Numbered from the stretch's first letter, positions 23,606-37,993 are shown. The stretch is DNA of 64,000 nucleotides from Lutjanus erythropterus (GCA_020091685.1 CM034607.1:25479753-25543752), one strand, 5' to 3'. The notes: generated by a model from the sequence alone, not told the origin. Numbers and translations are program-made.

Positions 23606-25299
23606 TAATACTAATCATGGAAAGTTACTGTAGTTTCTCATGAAACTGGTAATCGTTTAATCCCTAGTGGAATATGTGAACCATTCTCCTGCGTGCAACG
23701 CAACAGTCTGCATCTTTTTCTTTCTTGTGACTCTCTGACATGACTCTGACTTTTATTATTGTTTATAAAAATGAGAAACATCCTCATCATGCTCTCTGCA
23801 CTAAGGACTTTAAGTATGAGGAAGTCAACTCAAGGATCTGGATGTCTTTAGCCTTCCATTGCCAGAGTAATTCACAAATGTGAATCCAGATTAGATTAGC
23901 CTGTGACCTGAAAACCAGATGAACCTGCTGAGTTCATGTTTTGTTCTGTCAGATAATTCACATTTGCAAACTAGCCTGAGGATGCCAGGTTACCTGTGTC
24001 TGTGTCATGAACATAATTTAAAGTAACTTTGTATCAAGGGCTGCAAATAACGATTAATCTATTGATTATTTTCTCAACGAATTGATTCGTTTGATCTGTA
24101 AAAGGGCTGAAAATGGTGCAAAATGTCAACCACCTCAAATGTCTTATTGCGTTCACAACCTACTGTCATCATGGACTAAAGAAACCAGAAATATTCACAT
24201 TTTAGAAACTGGAATCAAAAAAATTTGACTTTTTTTCTTAAAAACATGCTCAAACTGATTTAATTGGTAATCAAAATAATAGCAGATTTATTTCATAATT
24301 GATTAATTGCTTCAGCTCTATTTGTGTCCCACGTAGGACTGACCCAAGACTGTTTCTTTTTCACAGAGTAACTTACAACAAGTGTCACACAAAACTCAAA
24401 CAAAAGAAATGGAGGATCAGTGAGGGATGCAGATGTATGATACAGTTTCTGTGTTGAGTGATTGCTGTGGTGGTTGCACAGGAGGGAGATAAGAGGTAGA
24501 AATATTTTTTTTTCCATACAGCAACCCTCCAAAGTGTAATACCCCCAGATATTACTCATTTTCACATTCATTATGAACATACAGTAAGCGTGATAGATTG
24601 CAATGCTACAGGACTAGACATGAATAACAGATAGATTGAATAGTTCAGATTGTTTATGTTGCATGACGTGTAGAGCTATGTGTTTGCTAAGATAGACTGA
24701 TTGGACACCTGTCTTAGAAGTATTGTCCCTTTCTCACTTCCGTGTTGCTTCAGCTAATAGTTAAAAGGAGGGCGCTCACAGGATTGTGAGTCATGTTACT
24801 GTAAACAGGATATTATCAGAATTGTTGCATAATGAAACAGACTCAAACAGGGATATTTCTTTCTATGTTATAATTACAACAGAAGGCAGTAGCCTGGATT
24901 CTTGTGCAATGGGAAGGAGTGGAGTGTTTGCAACAGACCACTAGACTAAATTATCATTTAGTTTTTCCTTCTTTGTTTTTGATGATATAGTATGATACAC
25001 TGTTTGTCATTAACATCTTTTAAAGTTAAGATCAAATATGTCCCACACATGTAAATGTAAAGAGAAACTCACTGAAGTTTTGCTCTCTCTGCAGAGTTAT
25101 CTCCAGTTAAATGTTATTTGTATAAAATTTAGGTATCTAATCAATATGTTAAAGTTGATTCAAAATCTATGGAGTGCTTTTCTAAAGAGCTGAAGCACTC
25201 TAGTCTGTCAGTGATCAAGGTAGAGAAGGAGGACAGGCCTGAATAATTTATATTAGGGGAGCGATATGACTGAAATCACGATCAAAATATTAATAAGAA

Positions 25300-26010
25300 C
25301 ATTTGGTAACATTTCCTGTGAAGGATGTGTCGGTAATGCATCACATTTATAAGACATTATACTGCATTGACAAGGCTTTATAAACCTCTTTATACATGTT
25401 TATAATCCCACATGACAACTTATAACCAGGTTTATGGAGTACTGTAAGTGTTGGACATAATGTATACAAGTCCAGTATCCATAATGCTTTATAACTCCAT
25501 GCTAAAGTGACAACAGAGTTTGACAGAAGAATTTTAGTCCTGGGTTATACAGCACATTATAACGAGTATGTCTTGTAAATATAAATAATACGCTATAGCA
25601 TGAGTTTGTTAGCTTTAAGGAAAGTGACAGCACTGTATAAGGTTTTTAGTAATTGACATTATTCCATTTCAGAAACTATACACATTAAGTCCACCACTTA
25701 TTAACCGTATTGTAAGTTGTCATGTGTGGTTAGAAACATAAAGATGGTTATAAAGCCCTATAAATGCGTTATAATGACTCATGAACGTGCTTGTGATGAA
25801 TTGTAGGCTTTCATACAACGTGTTAAAATATTTTTATTAATATTTGTTATCATTTTGGCATAAGTGTATAAGGCATTATAATTGTTGAAATTGTAATACA
25901 TCAAGTTCACCAGTCACAATATTTTATAAAGCCTCATATATGAATTATAATGTGTTATGTATGTGCTTATAATACATTATTGACATGACCATTATAGAGA
26001 ATGCAAGTTT
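25300..26010. repeat. TTATAA-rich decayed repeat
   Basis: The block is built from recurring TTATAA-centred phrases such as ACATTATA, CTTTATAA, CCCTATAAATGCGTTATAATG and GTTATGTATGTGCTTATAAT in both orientations. This suggests a decayed fold-back element or an old tandem array. No coding content is seen. Confidence 0.55.
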
Positions 26011-26271
26011 GAATATTTTTCTAATTGGGGGGAAAAAAAAAGTTTTGTTCATTTCTCATTACATTTTGTATGGAATAATTAATTTTGGCATCAGAATTAT
26101 GTAACATAAAAACAAAATACGATCATATTCCATATAATAAATGTATAATAATAAATATCATATTCCAGTTCTACTACGAGTCAGTATACACGGATACTTA
26201 ATTACCACTCAGACCTGTTTGTCCACATCCATGCATTAAATCATTTTCTCTCTTTTTCTGTCACTCTCCAG

Positions 26272-26452
26272 CGCAGTGTTTGAGCAGCTGAGCCTGTGCA
26301 GGCCCGAGAGTCGGCCATGTTGGATCTCTTCCTCAGAGTGCTGGTGTTGACCTGTCTTCACCCGTCACCTCACAGCACCTTGCTGCCAACCTAACTCCTC
26401 CCTCCCTCTCTCTTCCCACATCTCTTTCTTCCACCGCCTGGCCGGGAGAAAG
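26272..26452 (+). other. kiaa0319l: Probable kiaa0319l 5' UTR exon 3 with uORF
   Basis: The acceptor is pyrimidine-rich (TTTTTCTGTCACTCTCCAG) and the donor is AAAG-GTAAGC. The exon contains an upstream frame at 26317-26394 (25 residues, hydrophobic, beginning MLDLFLRVLV) that ends before the main start. The MQIPIWRKTIQ frame from the previous exon stops here at 26281-26283. GC content is clearly higher than in the flanks. Confidence 0.55.
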
Positions 26453-26651
26453 GTAAGCATGACGTGTTTTGCAGCTTGTTGTTTTTGTTTAGTGTGCGTG
26501 CTTGACTTCATGCAGGCAGGTGTCTGAGTAAACAATCTATAGTTTCAGCTGGTTTGTTGGATTGACAGTTATTATTCCTGTGGGAGAGTTGTAAGGCAGA
26601 CCAGACGGTAACGGCCGATGGGAGATGTCTGAAAACTGAACGTCAGCCTGC

Positions 26652-27057
26652 TTTAAAGGGATCGTTTGGGTATTTTGGAGTGAAGTTGTATGAGGTAGTT
26701 ATTCATGCTGTATTACCTACAGTAGGTGGTGGTCAGCATGCCTCCAGTTTGAAGAAGCAGAGAGGAACACCAACATGGAAGCTAAGCAATTTACTGCTGT
26801 GGACAGAATCGGCACACATAAAAATATTCATATCAATATATATATCAATATGAAGGTTGTATTTAGAGTATTTTTACTGCTTTAGCTTGCCTTCCAACAG
26901 GAAACCACCATCATATTAGCCAAATATTGCTCTCTCTTGCTTGACCAGATTCCTTTTAAAAAAACAGTAATTTTATCTCACAGGACACTGGAGTTGCTAC
27001 TCTACTGTTTGTGTTATTGTGTGACTGTGGTGAATCTGAACTGATGTTTTAAAATGC
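26652..27057. mobile_element. Fold-back MITE family A, truncated copy
   Basis: The left end is TTTAAAGGGATCGTTTGGG, followed by GTTGTATGAGGTAG and the arm GCCAAATATTGCTCTC; it ends near the palindromic centre (GTTTTAAAATGCC). The right arm is missing. Other copies of the family lie at 34205-35550 (interrupted), 41918-42670 and 52785-53420. Confidence 0.7.
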
Positions 27058-27070
27058 CAAAGTATCCATC

Positions 27071-27271
27071 CAGATCAGGCATATCCAAACTATTCCACAA
27101 AGGGCCAAGTGCCTGCGAGTTTTCGCTCCAGCCAACAGCACACCTGACGCGACTAATCAGCTGTTTGAAGACTGAAATCAGTGAGTCGAGCCTGGTGTGC
27201 TCTGGCTTGGTAGGAACGAAAACCTGCAGCCACATGGTCCTTCAGGGAATAGTTTGGACATGCCTGATCTA
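27071..27271. mobile_element. MITE family C with AGATCAGGCAT ends
   Basis: The left end CAGATCAGGCATATCCAAAC and the right end (TAGTTTGGACATGCCTGATC) form near-perfect inverted repeats. The roughly 200 bp interior includes GGTAGGAACGAAAACCTGCA. Small open frames on both strands are by-products of the inverted structure. Confidence 0.8.
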
Positions 27272-27279
27272 GATAGTTT

Positions 27280-27511
27280 TGGTATGCATAGCGGTGTTTA
27301 GGCGACATTGGCCATGGAGATGCTGATTTCTCTTGAATATAATGGAGCTAAAGGACACTCAGCTTGTGGTGCTCAAAGTGCCAAAAATACATTTGAAAAA
27401 CTCAATAGCAATGACTTTTTCCAGAAAGGAACAATCTAGATATTTAAGGAGCACTATTAGCCAGAAATTAAATTTGTATTTTTGATTTGGGGGTGAACTG
27501 TCCCTTTAATT
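27280..27511. mobile_element. Fold-back MITE family B, partial copy
   Basis: The block shares GCTTGTGGTGCTCAAAGTGCC, CAATCTAGAT and the terminal GGGGGTGAACTGTCCCTTTAA with other family B copies (33178-33643, 34371-34890, 41228-41737, 54341-54660). The 5' end is degraded. Confidence 0.7.
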
Positions 27512-27999
27512 TTGCCTCTGTCAGCATCCCAACACTGGTTCTTAAGATGATTAGAACCACTTTCATGTCTGTACAGTAAATGTAAGGCTACTCAACTTGC
27601 ACAAAGACTGAAAACTGTGGGAAATAGTCCACTCACCAGCACCTGAAAAGCTCGATAATAAGTATGTTTTAGTTTTTTGGTGTAACCATCTCAAACTGAA
27701 GTAGAAAAACCAGAAGTCCTACTTTTACAAGGGATTATGTGCCAGGTTATTTTTGGCCTGGCAGTTTTATCTATCTAGTTGTTTACCCTTGTCTCTACTT
27801 TTTGTGCTACGCTAACTGCTGGCTGCTGGCAAATAGGCGCGTTTCCAAACATGCCTATATCTTCCTTTTTAACGTTTTGTTATTTAGGTATATTACTTTG
27901 ATTAGGTGGCCCATTTATGTTGAATGAATGTAGGGGAAATATAAAGCCACACTAACATAGTTTTATTTAATTGTTTTAGGTCCCTGGTCCTTGTGGAAA

Positions 28000-30900
28000 A
28001 TGTCCTATGCACGCCACAAGCTGCTTACCTGGAGCTTACCTCAACTCCTCCTGCTGCCGCTGACCTACCTCTGGCTGCTGGCTCCTCCCGCAGGTAAAAT
28101 ATACAGATTTTCACCCTGAACTCAACTGCCAAAACCACAATTGTTGACTGAGAACTGATAAGAAAATTCACGTGTGCCTGTTAAACTACCAGCACTTATC
28201 TGCACAGTAGGCTTACACACCTTTGATTACTCAGGGTGGGTCTGCATCCTTTTCGCAATCTTATTATGATACTTGGATGGCTTTAGGCTGTTAGTTGGTG
28301 TTTACTGTCCTCCTAATCTGAGGCGGAGAGACCGAAGACTGTTGGCACCCCTGCTGTGTTTGTATGTGTGCCTTCTTTCTGATGCCACTCCGCTCAGTGG
28401 GTTACAATGTGAAACAGGACAATAGGGGCTCTGTGAGTAGACATTGTGTATGTGTGTGTGTTGAGGGGTGGGGGACGGAGTGGACGAGGGGTGGGATGAC
28501 TAAACCAAGGCCAAAGAGTCCTTTCTCAAACAAACTGTGGTGCTTTTGTGTGTTTTTGTATCTGCGAGACCTGTGTTTTCCAAGACTTGAGTTACACTGA
28601 CTGATAAAGTCAACTTGAGCTCTTGTGTTGCCATGGTAGCAACAGTTACAAGTATAGCACCATCTGAGACAGTCTGATGAACTGTGTTTTTGTTTGTTTT
28701 TTAGTTTTGCTTTCCGCCATATCTGCTGATGGCCTTGCCGTGAGCTAGAAGAAGTGACTTATCTTGCACTCTGCACTCACTGAATATTATCTCAAAAGTA
28801 TCTAGAAATTTTGTTGCTTCTCACATTTATAGAGCACCAGGGTTAAAAGTGCTCATATTAAAACGTGCAATTCTTTTGATTTACATGAGTTTAAACCATG
28901 CCTGGGTGGTAAAACAGTAGTGATTTGTACCAGTGATAGACACTTTATCAGCGTAATAAAAAATGTTCGCTACAGTGTTAGAAAGTTGCACGTAAATGCC
29001 TCAAATGCAAACCGCCATGAAAGTGCACAACATGGCCCAGGCTCATAAACAACCTGTCATATCCCTTGAAAGTGGCGCGTGTTATGAGCGACACACAAAC
29101 AGCCATCATTTAACAGGTGTGTGTTGCTCAGTTGCACGGCTGATATGTGACACAGCAACAGAAACAGCATGGAGTGAGAAAATTAGTTCAAACGGTGTGG
29201 AAACTGTTCATAATAAAGGGCATGCCAGGTAGCGAGTATGGCGTTTTGTTTTGAAGTCTGACGAATATCAGATCACAGTTGTGTGTAGACTTTGCAGGAA
29301 TTAACTGATTGATTGATTGGAAGTGATAAATAAGGAGTTAAATTCAAAATAACATGGCTCAATACATTCTTCTGTCTCCTGGTCTTTATTAAAAATAGGT
29401 AATTGAAAGGGACCGATAATTATCAATATTGACTGAAGTGAAATGATAATGTTGATGGTCTGCTTTTTTTCAGCAATAGCTGTTCAGTGTATTTACCTTG
29501 TGTAATTACCTCTCTATAGTAGTTTGAATTGTTAGCGGTGGAGTCTGCCATGCCTACCTACACACCAGGGATTCACTGAAAACGGTGCAGAATATAATAC
29601 AGGGTTACTGTTTGTAATTTCATCCCATTGATATCAGCCTCACTGTTCACTCCCTGCAGCCATATCAAAGCTGTATTAAGTTCTTGTGAATGCAAACCCA
29701 ACATTTCCTACTGCTGCTAATGCACATTAAAAGCATTCAACTGACAAAACACAGGATATGAAGCAGTCAAAAGAAACTGCAATTATTTATAACTGAGGTT
29801 ATAACTGACAGCAATCAGCCATCAAAAATGCATCTACAAATCAAGACATGGATGTTTTTTTGACAGCAGATCAGTTTTAAATGTTGCAGGTTGCAAGCTA
29901 ACCAACACCTTTTATTGTACTCCTGTTGTGTGTGAAAACTACTTGAGTCAAGTACATCATGAGATCCAGTCATAGTTTTTCATGGAATGATGACCAGTGT
30001 TCAACCTCTTAATCCAAATTAGACAAATTGGTTTGGCTGCACTGTAAATAGATGCACCAGTTGCTTCTCTGTTGTTGTTTTGATAAGTAGATACTCAAGA
30101 AGTGTTTGTTGTCCCCGGAGGTCTGGAACTGTCTGTTACAAGCACATCAACCAGTGCTGAAATCTTCAGGATTATAACCTTAAATAAATTACTGGATAGG
30201 ATCAATGATAGAGATACCCTGTTCTCATGTAGGGATATCAGTATTGACTAGCTTAACACATATAAAAATAAAAATTAAGTTCAGATTTTCTTGATACACT
30301 GAAAAGCAAGGGCTTATACCAAGTAATCACCAAGCCCATTAGAGTGAGCAGTATTTGTGCTGCATTCACTGACAGCATTTTTCTAAAATATAGTTAAAAA
30401 CACCGTTCAATGGGGGCAGCTAATAAATGACACAAGTTGTAATTACTGGTGTTTGCAGTATATGATTATTGTGTGTATACAGACTATGGATTTGATCTGC
30501 TTTTGTGGGTCGACCACTCAGAACTACAAGACTCAATGACTCAGCTGTACTCCTTTGTCCTAGAGACTGTGATTCAAGGCTAGTTTGGCCCTGCGTGTTC
30601 ATTCATCTAAGTAGTGGTGAAATACAACCTCCCATTTCTGCCTCTTTTACTTTTATAGTCTGTGGCATTTTATAGTCTCTGCTTGTGTCTGTGTGTTTTA
30701 TTGTACCTGTCTACATAATGGATTTCTCATGCAGGGTAATGAATGGATTGAATTCTGCTTATTTGATACTGCAAAGGCTTGAATAAAAACAGTTTAACTA
30801 ACCAGAGCGGTGTTCATGCTAACTGTACCAGCTCACTGCACTGCTGATATGAGTCTGATATGGTCTGGCTCAGAGGGTGGACTTCAGCGCGTACTGCACA

Positions 30901-33900
30901 CTGTGCTTTGGGTTTTAATCAGTGTCTTGTTTTGTCAGGGAAAAGCCTCACTTCCTCTCTCAGCTGCTGACTTGGCCGACTGCTCAAATTGCGGCTGCAT
31001 GTCGGCTTTTCTGAGAAAATGTTCAGTCAAAGCCTAATCTGTGAAAAGTCTCACTAGTTGGGACCGGAATTCGCTGTGGGTTTCACTTTGCCCCTTTGCC
31101 TTGGACAATGCCAAGACTCTCAACAATGCCCTGATTGATATAAACGAGTAAAATCTTGAAAAGCCTGGGAATCGCTGCCTGCTGGCGGATCCATTATGTC
31201 GCCTTTTGATCAAACTACACGCTACACTAAGTGTTTTCTAGAATTTCTCTTCAGGGAAATAAGTTCATAACCCCTATTTCATGACTAATCTAGATACTGA
31301 ATGTTCAAAATGTCAGTAACCACACTGTTGTAACACATGCAGAACAAATTCAGAATGAGTGTATATTTACAAAAAGCAATAAAGTTTACTAGTTTGAACA
31401 TTAAATATCTTGTCTTTGTACTGTTTTCATTTGAATACAAGTTTTTGTGTATCATTGCATTCTGTTTTGCATTTAATTTTTAAACAACATCCCAACATTA
31501 TTGGATTTGTGGTTGTACAAACGGATTGATCTCCCACAGTGATTTGTGAAACTCATTTCACTCGTAGCTTTCAACATCAGTAAAGTGCATAATTGTTTTC
31601 TCCTTCCTCCTGTCCCTGTCCAGGTGTTTCAGCAAATTTCTGCCGGGTGACTGGCGGGGTGCTGGGGATACACTGGAGCAGCATCATCACTCTGGGCTGG
31701 CACCCTCTGGCAGACGGGAGAGGGGGGGCAACATGCTGGGAGTCCTGCTGCTTGAAGCCGAGCTGCAAAGCTGTTTGGAGCATCGGCGGGCGATGTGTGC
31801 TTCTCAGCTGCACACGGGACAGGGGTTGCCCCATCGCCTCCCTGCCCCAGCCCCACCAGGAGTCCCTTGGCCTCTTTCAGCTGCTCTCAAAGGTATAGAG
31901 TAGAGCCGTGATTTTGCGATTATTTTGACAGATATTGAGATGGCAGTATGATTCACAATTAGTGAGAATCATCATTTTAGCATTGAAACTTTCATTTTCA
32001 CTGTAAAAAATATCAAAATAATGATGATGTGATATTTGTTGGCATATTTGTTACCAAACAAACATGTTTTCTTACATGTGGAGAGCAAGATTTGTAGGCC
32101 AGAGCATCTCTGCAGCTGCACAGTGGCATTACTTCATTATAATGCTGTTTTGGCACATATTTTCCTTTATCAAAAAATTGAAGGTTCAGTGATTTGGATA
32201 TTGTCTCATGAACATAAGTGTGTTTTTTAAACATCAGCTATAGTTGCAGATGGTCGATATTTATGAGGTTTGTAAAAAGTCTTGTAAGTTTGGAAAATGT
32301 TTACTTTTAATCTTTACCTTGTCAAGGTTTGGAATATGCTTGAATTCAAATATAGTCCATAACAAATGCTGGAATTTTAATATAATCTGGTGTGTTGTGA
32401 CATAATCGCTCACGTAAACCAAAAAGATTGACTAACATGGGCCCAAGAATAAAGAGGGGGCGTTTTTGTTTTTTTTGTATTTTTTTGTTTGTTTGTTTCT
32501 GTTTGTTCCTGCATCACAATTTAGATGTGTAGATAAAGGCTTCAAAAGTCTAGAAATCTTTGGTTCTGGTTTGTTTTAAAAGTGCTCGATCTTTACTCTT
32601 AAAACGCCGTATGAACCCTGCACTTACGTTCTTAAGTGGATCAGGTATCGGCCAAATTCGATCCACATCAAATGCACTCAGTGTCGTTATAAAAATAAGT
32701 GTCTCTGCTATCAGTTCGCTGATATTGAAGAAAGACTGATTGTTGAGTCTTATTCCCAGGTTGTGAAATACTGACATTTGGAAGGAGACTCAGCTATCAA
32801 CTACCTTACTGACCTGTGCTACTTCAGCTTCACTATTAAATTACCTTGGATACAAACAATGCCATAATACACTGATTTCAAATTTGTCAGCCAAATGGAG
32901 CACTGGAGTAAGATATGGGATTGAACTGAAGTGTATATAGTTTAAAATATTTCCTAAACTTGTTTGTTCTCTGTGACTTCACTTTAAGGGTCCCGTTTTA
33001 ACAAGACGTAGAAGAGCTAGTCGTGCACAGCACCCAGGAAGCCACATATCACACACAAGACGACTAACCAGCACGGTAACTCCACAGAATATTGTTTGTT
33101 TGTTTGTTTGTCTGTAGCAGATTCTCGCATTTAAATAAGACGGCTTATAGTCTTCACCTTTCTTTAGCATTTTTCTGAAAGGGACAGCAAATCACCTCTT
33201 ACCTGAAATGTTATTTATCCATCTAGATCATTTTTGGTACGAGTTGCTGAGTTTTGGAGATATCAGCCGTAGAGATTTCTGCCTTCTCTCCAATATAATG
33301 CAACCAGATGGCACTCGGTTTGTGGTTCTCAAAGTGACAAGAAATACATTTGAAAAGCTCTGCGGCAATGACTCTTTAATGTTTAATGTAGAAACTGTTT
33401 TATTTCTAGTAGAAAAAGTGGTAGAAAGAGTCTACTGGTGGTATCTACTGTAGACACTAGTGTTGGGTTTGTCACATGGATTTTTTTGGTGGTTAGTTCC
33501 ATTATATTTTACACATCTTTAAACATGGCCAATATCTCCAATACTCATCCACTCACACCAAAACAATCTAGATGGATAAATAGCATTACAGTTAAGAGGA
33601 AAAAATATGTATTTTTGATTTGGGGGTGAGCTGTCCCTTTAAATCTTTCCCAACCCCATTCTTGCAATGGCACTAGTTAGATAAGAGTGTAGTATACAAA
33701 TAAATGATAAGCACCTGGAAATATGAATAACATGGCTCTTTGTTTATCTCATCATTAAACCTTACAATTTTTAACCATTTCTACAGGAAAGTTCTAAACT
33801 GGAAACAACCAAGCTCCACCCAACTCCTACAGTACCCAGCGCCATCACACTTCTTCAGGCAGCCCACAAGAACCTTAGCCAGTTAGCCAACGGGAGCGCA

Positions 33901-34030
33901 GACTCCGCTCCGCCGCCATCACAGCAGAACTCCATGGTGGACAACACCGCCGCTACTGCTGCGTCTTCCAATAGCAGTGATGTCAGCACGCCCACTGCGA
34001 CTGCTATCATCACTGCTCCAACACAGGCTG
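28000..34030 (+). CDS. kiaa0319l: kiaa0319l exons 1-3: signal peptide, MANSC-like domain, linker
   Basis: Exon 1 encodes a basic start (MSYARHKLL) and a leucine-rich core ending in APPAG, a typical secretory signal. Exon 2 encodes residues 32-121 with eight cysteines (NFCRV, TCWESCC, PSCK, RCVLLSC, GCP), the pattern of a MANSC domain. Exon 3 is a Ser/Thr/Ala-rich linker with three N-glycosylation sequons (NLS, NGS, NSS). It is far less conserved than the PKD exons. The start codon is supported by its position just after a good acceptor and before the signal core. Confidence 0.9.
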
Positions 34031-37000
34031 GTAGGGAAGCCATTATCTGAAGCTCAGACAGCGATCACCTATTTCAGGCTCATTCAGTAATATGTCTTGT
34101 TCTCATTTATTAATTATGAACTGATTTATAATGTAGCAGCACTGTGGTTTTGCAGCCTTGGAGGAAGATATTACATGACTCTCAGGTCCTTTCTTTACTT
34201 AAGTTGATTCAAAATACAAAATGGGTCGTATGAGGTATGTATCTACAGTCAGTGTATTTCCTAGAGGAGATGGTGGTCTGCAGGCCTCCACTTTGGAGAA
34301 GCTGCAGGAGCACCAGTGTAAGAAGCTAAGCAATGTACTGTACCATTTTAAAAAATAAAAATCAATAACAGCTTAATGGGACATGTATTTATCCATCTAG
34401 ATTCTTTTTGGTGAGTTTTGGAGATACAGGCTATAGAGATGTCTGGTTCTCTCCAATAGAACAGGACTAAATGTCATTCAGCTTGTCTCATTTAGCACCA
34501 AAAAATATGTTTGATTAAAAAAAAAAACTGTGTCTGTCTCTTTCCAAAAATTCATGATCCAGTTAGTCAAGATAATCCACACACATTGTTCCTAGCAGTT
34601 TCATGTAAGAACTATTTTCTTTCTTCTAGAAATGTAGCTCCTACATAAAACTGCTCACAACAAGGTCGGTGGATTATCTTATCTTAGTGGGTCATAATAT
34701 TTGGAAAGAGACACTGGTTTTAAATTTTTCAAATGTTTTTTTTTTTTGGTGCTTTGAGCACCACAAGCCGAGTGCCATCTGGTCTTATTATATTGGAGAG
34801 AACACAGACAACTCTATGGCTGTTATTTCCAAAACTCTGCAACTCACACCAAAAATATCTAAATGCATAAATTGAATAAAACATGTATTTTTAAATGTAC
34901 GTATTTGTTTTCACCTCTTTACTTTGCTGCCACACTGTCATTTCTGATGGGAATCCACCTGTATTTAAGCCAAATTTTTCTCCCTCCAAACCAACCAAAC
35001 TCCAAAGGAAAAATCAGTAATTTTACCTCACAGAACACAGGAATTGTTGCTCTTCTGCAGCCTTGATCTGTTAGTTTGTTTTACTTTGCTCTTTTAAAAG
35101 GATAGTTCACATTCCCCTGATTCACAGAAATCACACAATAACACATAACAAAGTGACAAATTGAGGCAGCGGTAGATGAACAACTGCCACATTCTGGAAG
35201 GTAAAATTACTGATTTTGCCTATGGAGATTGGTTGGTTTAGAGAGAGTGATATTTGGTGTATATAATTGCAGTTTTCCATCAGAAAAGGCTGTCTGATGC
35301 CAAAGTAAAGTGGTGAAAATATTCTGAATATAGCGTACATTTTATCTGTTATTCTTTTTCAAGGGGAGCCTTTTATAAATGGCAGAAAAGATGTTTTGTT
35401 GTAGCAGTTTGTTGCTTAGCTTCTGTGCCAGTACTCTTCTCTGCTTGTCCAAACTGGGGGCGTGTCGACTGCCATCAACTATAGCTAATACACCAATTAT
35501 CAATAAGCATCTCATACACCACTTCAGATAATCCAAACTATCCCTTTAAGCTTGCATTTTTCTGTTGCACACACTCAAAATTTGCAAATATCCTTTACTG
35601 TTTCTTCTTTGTGTCTGTGTCAGCTGATGTTTGACCAAATGTAGATGTACTTTGCCCACAAATTTTATGGCAGACTGCTCAGATGTTATTTTTCCAGATG
35701 AAAGCAACATGTACTGTGGGTGTGAAACCAAATGAGAGTAAGCATTAGGAATGTGCTGAGACACGCTGGACTTCTAAAAACAGGAGTGACTTGTATGATC
35801 AGTTTCTCCTCCCTGAAGGACAATATCTCCATTTAACAATAGCAACAGTGCACATGTAAAATAATGCCTGTCATTACAAATAAAATCGATTTAGCTTTTA
35901 CACCTAACCACACATTTACTAGAGCAAACAGTAACAAGCTGAGCTGATAGAAATGAAATTGCAGAAGTTGTACAAAGGTCATCTGCATTTTATGAGGAGC
36001 TTAAACTTGCATACACAACAAGAACCTGTGATTCTGAGAGAGGACATCTCATAAAGCCGTCGTCACCTTGCGCAATTCACAGTTTGATTTAAAGGGAACC
36101 CAATTTTACACATCGTGATCAGTCTCCTCATCATGAGGAGTCAGGCTGTGAGAACAGTTGCATAATATCTCCTGTGGTTTTAGAGGGAGTTTAATCAAGT
36201 CTGAGAAAATAACCCTGACAGTGTTATGAGTTATTTATTTATTGCATTTCAGTTTGGGCCTGAGAGAAGAACATTTTAAATGGGAGGCATGTGTTACTAA
36301 TTGGTCTGTGGAATGGGTGACATACTGTGAGTGTATACAAGGCAGGGAGGGTCTAGGGAATAGAAAGTGTGAGCTTCATTATAGGAATTGTACAATGTTG
36401 TGTGAAAAGTAAATAAAAACAGAATTCAATGTTTGGCAAATTCCTTTTGCCCTATATTCATTTGATTACAGTACAAAAGCAAGATATTTTATGTCCAAGC
36501 TGATCAAACTTTATTGTTTTTGTAATTATACATGTTTTTTTTTGCAGTCGGTGGTAGGATTGCCCCAAACTAGGGACTAAAATTCCCTGTTGCATTAATT
36601 ATTTGTTAGCACTTATGTTTTTTGCATGAGTATATTCACAGGTGATGTGTAGTAGTTAATGTGAATATACCACATGCTGATATGCTGAAGGACTGTAGTA
36701 CATCTTGCTGTAAATACAATTGTATATCATTTCTCCAACCTCACCTCCATCCTCATCCCTCATTCAAATATCCAAAACCCTCCCTCTGATGATACTTGGG
36801 ACTAAAATATGTGATGGAGGCAAGCAGGATACATTACATTTATTTTATTTGCTGGGAATTTAATAATTATAAATAAGTATGAATTTAAAAATTCATCTGT
36901 AAGACCTGTTTAAGAGGTTACAATCAAGTACAGGTAGACATTTTTTAATCTTTTCATTTTGTACTAAAAAAAAATACTTTATGTGTTAACTGACCTATGA

Positions 37001-37926
37001 TTTTGTTATTTATTTGCTGTTCTGCTAGTTCTACTTTTTTGTAGAGTTGCAACGATTAGTCAGTTTATCAATTAGTTGATTTAAAGAAGATTTGCCAATT
37101 ATTTTGGTAATTTTTCAGGAGAACAATATCAAATATTTGCTGGTTCCATCTTCTTAAATGTAAGGATTTGCTGCTTTTTTTTGACCTAATAGACTAAACA
37201 TAACAATTATTGAATAGTGAAAATAACCTGCAGAAGAATAAATTATGAATACATGCTGTACTTTTGTCATCATCTCCTGTCCTGTGTTGTTTTCCGCGAC
37301 AGTGAGGGAGCTGGTGGTGTCGGCAGGAGAGAGTGTGGAGGTCACGCTGCCCAGCAATGAGGTCGAACTCAACGCCTTCGTGGTCCCAACTCCTCCACCA
37401 GGTAAAAAAAACATGGAAATATTAAATTAAGTATTGCAACACATTACTTGGAAACTACCTGGAAATTTGAAACACACTGTTAATTAAGCCATACCATTAC
37501 AGCAGTGTTTTATAATTGTTCTTCTGTCTGGAAATAAATTAAAAATGAATTTGAATTTTATTTGGCTTAATGGCAGACCAACCATCAATTATAGGCGTGT
37601 AACAATGTATCAGTACAGCAATAAAAATGTCTGGATACTAGACTGTGACAATATTGACCATGATATTACATGGTTAATTATTATATTTTATGAAATGACT
37701 GCTCATGAGTCCTGCACTGTTTTTGTTTTGATGTTACATACGTAATTCAAATATTTATCACCAAAGACAGTTTTTTGCACATGCTGAGGTCGTGGTCAGC
37801 TACTTTGATTTTATTTTGCTTGTATTGAAGAAGAAAAGCAGAAGCACTTGTAATAATAATTTTCCACCAACAAAAATGCTGAGTACATCAGTTTGTTATT
37901 TAATAAAGGACATTTTGTCAAGTCTT

Positions 37927-37962
<36 letters not shown>

Positions 37963-37993
37963 ATATATATATATATATACGTATATATATATG

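Larger units (their letters stand above)
21714..26271 (+). other. kiaa0319l: kiaa0319l 5' intron, second
   Basis: This long AT-rich presumed intron is filled with decayed repeats. Copies of the CGATTAAT family lie at about 22040-22170, 23258-23605 and 24035-24320. A TTATAA-rich block lies at 25300-26010. No exon is supported. Confidence 0.4.

Noticed and set aside
27054-27272. Overlapping open frames on both strands near 27.0-27.3 kb
   Set aside because: They lie in a MITE with long inverted ends, which explains mirrored frames on the two strands.
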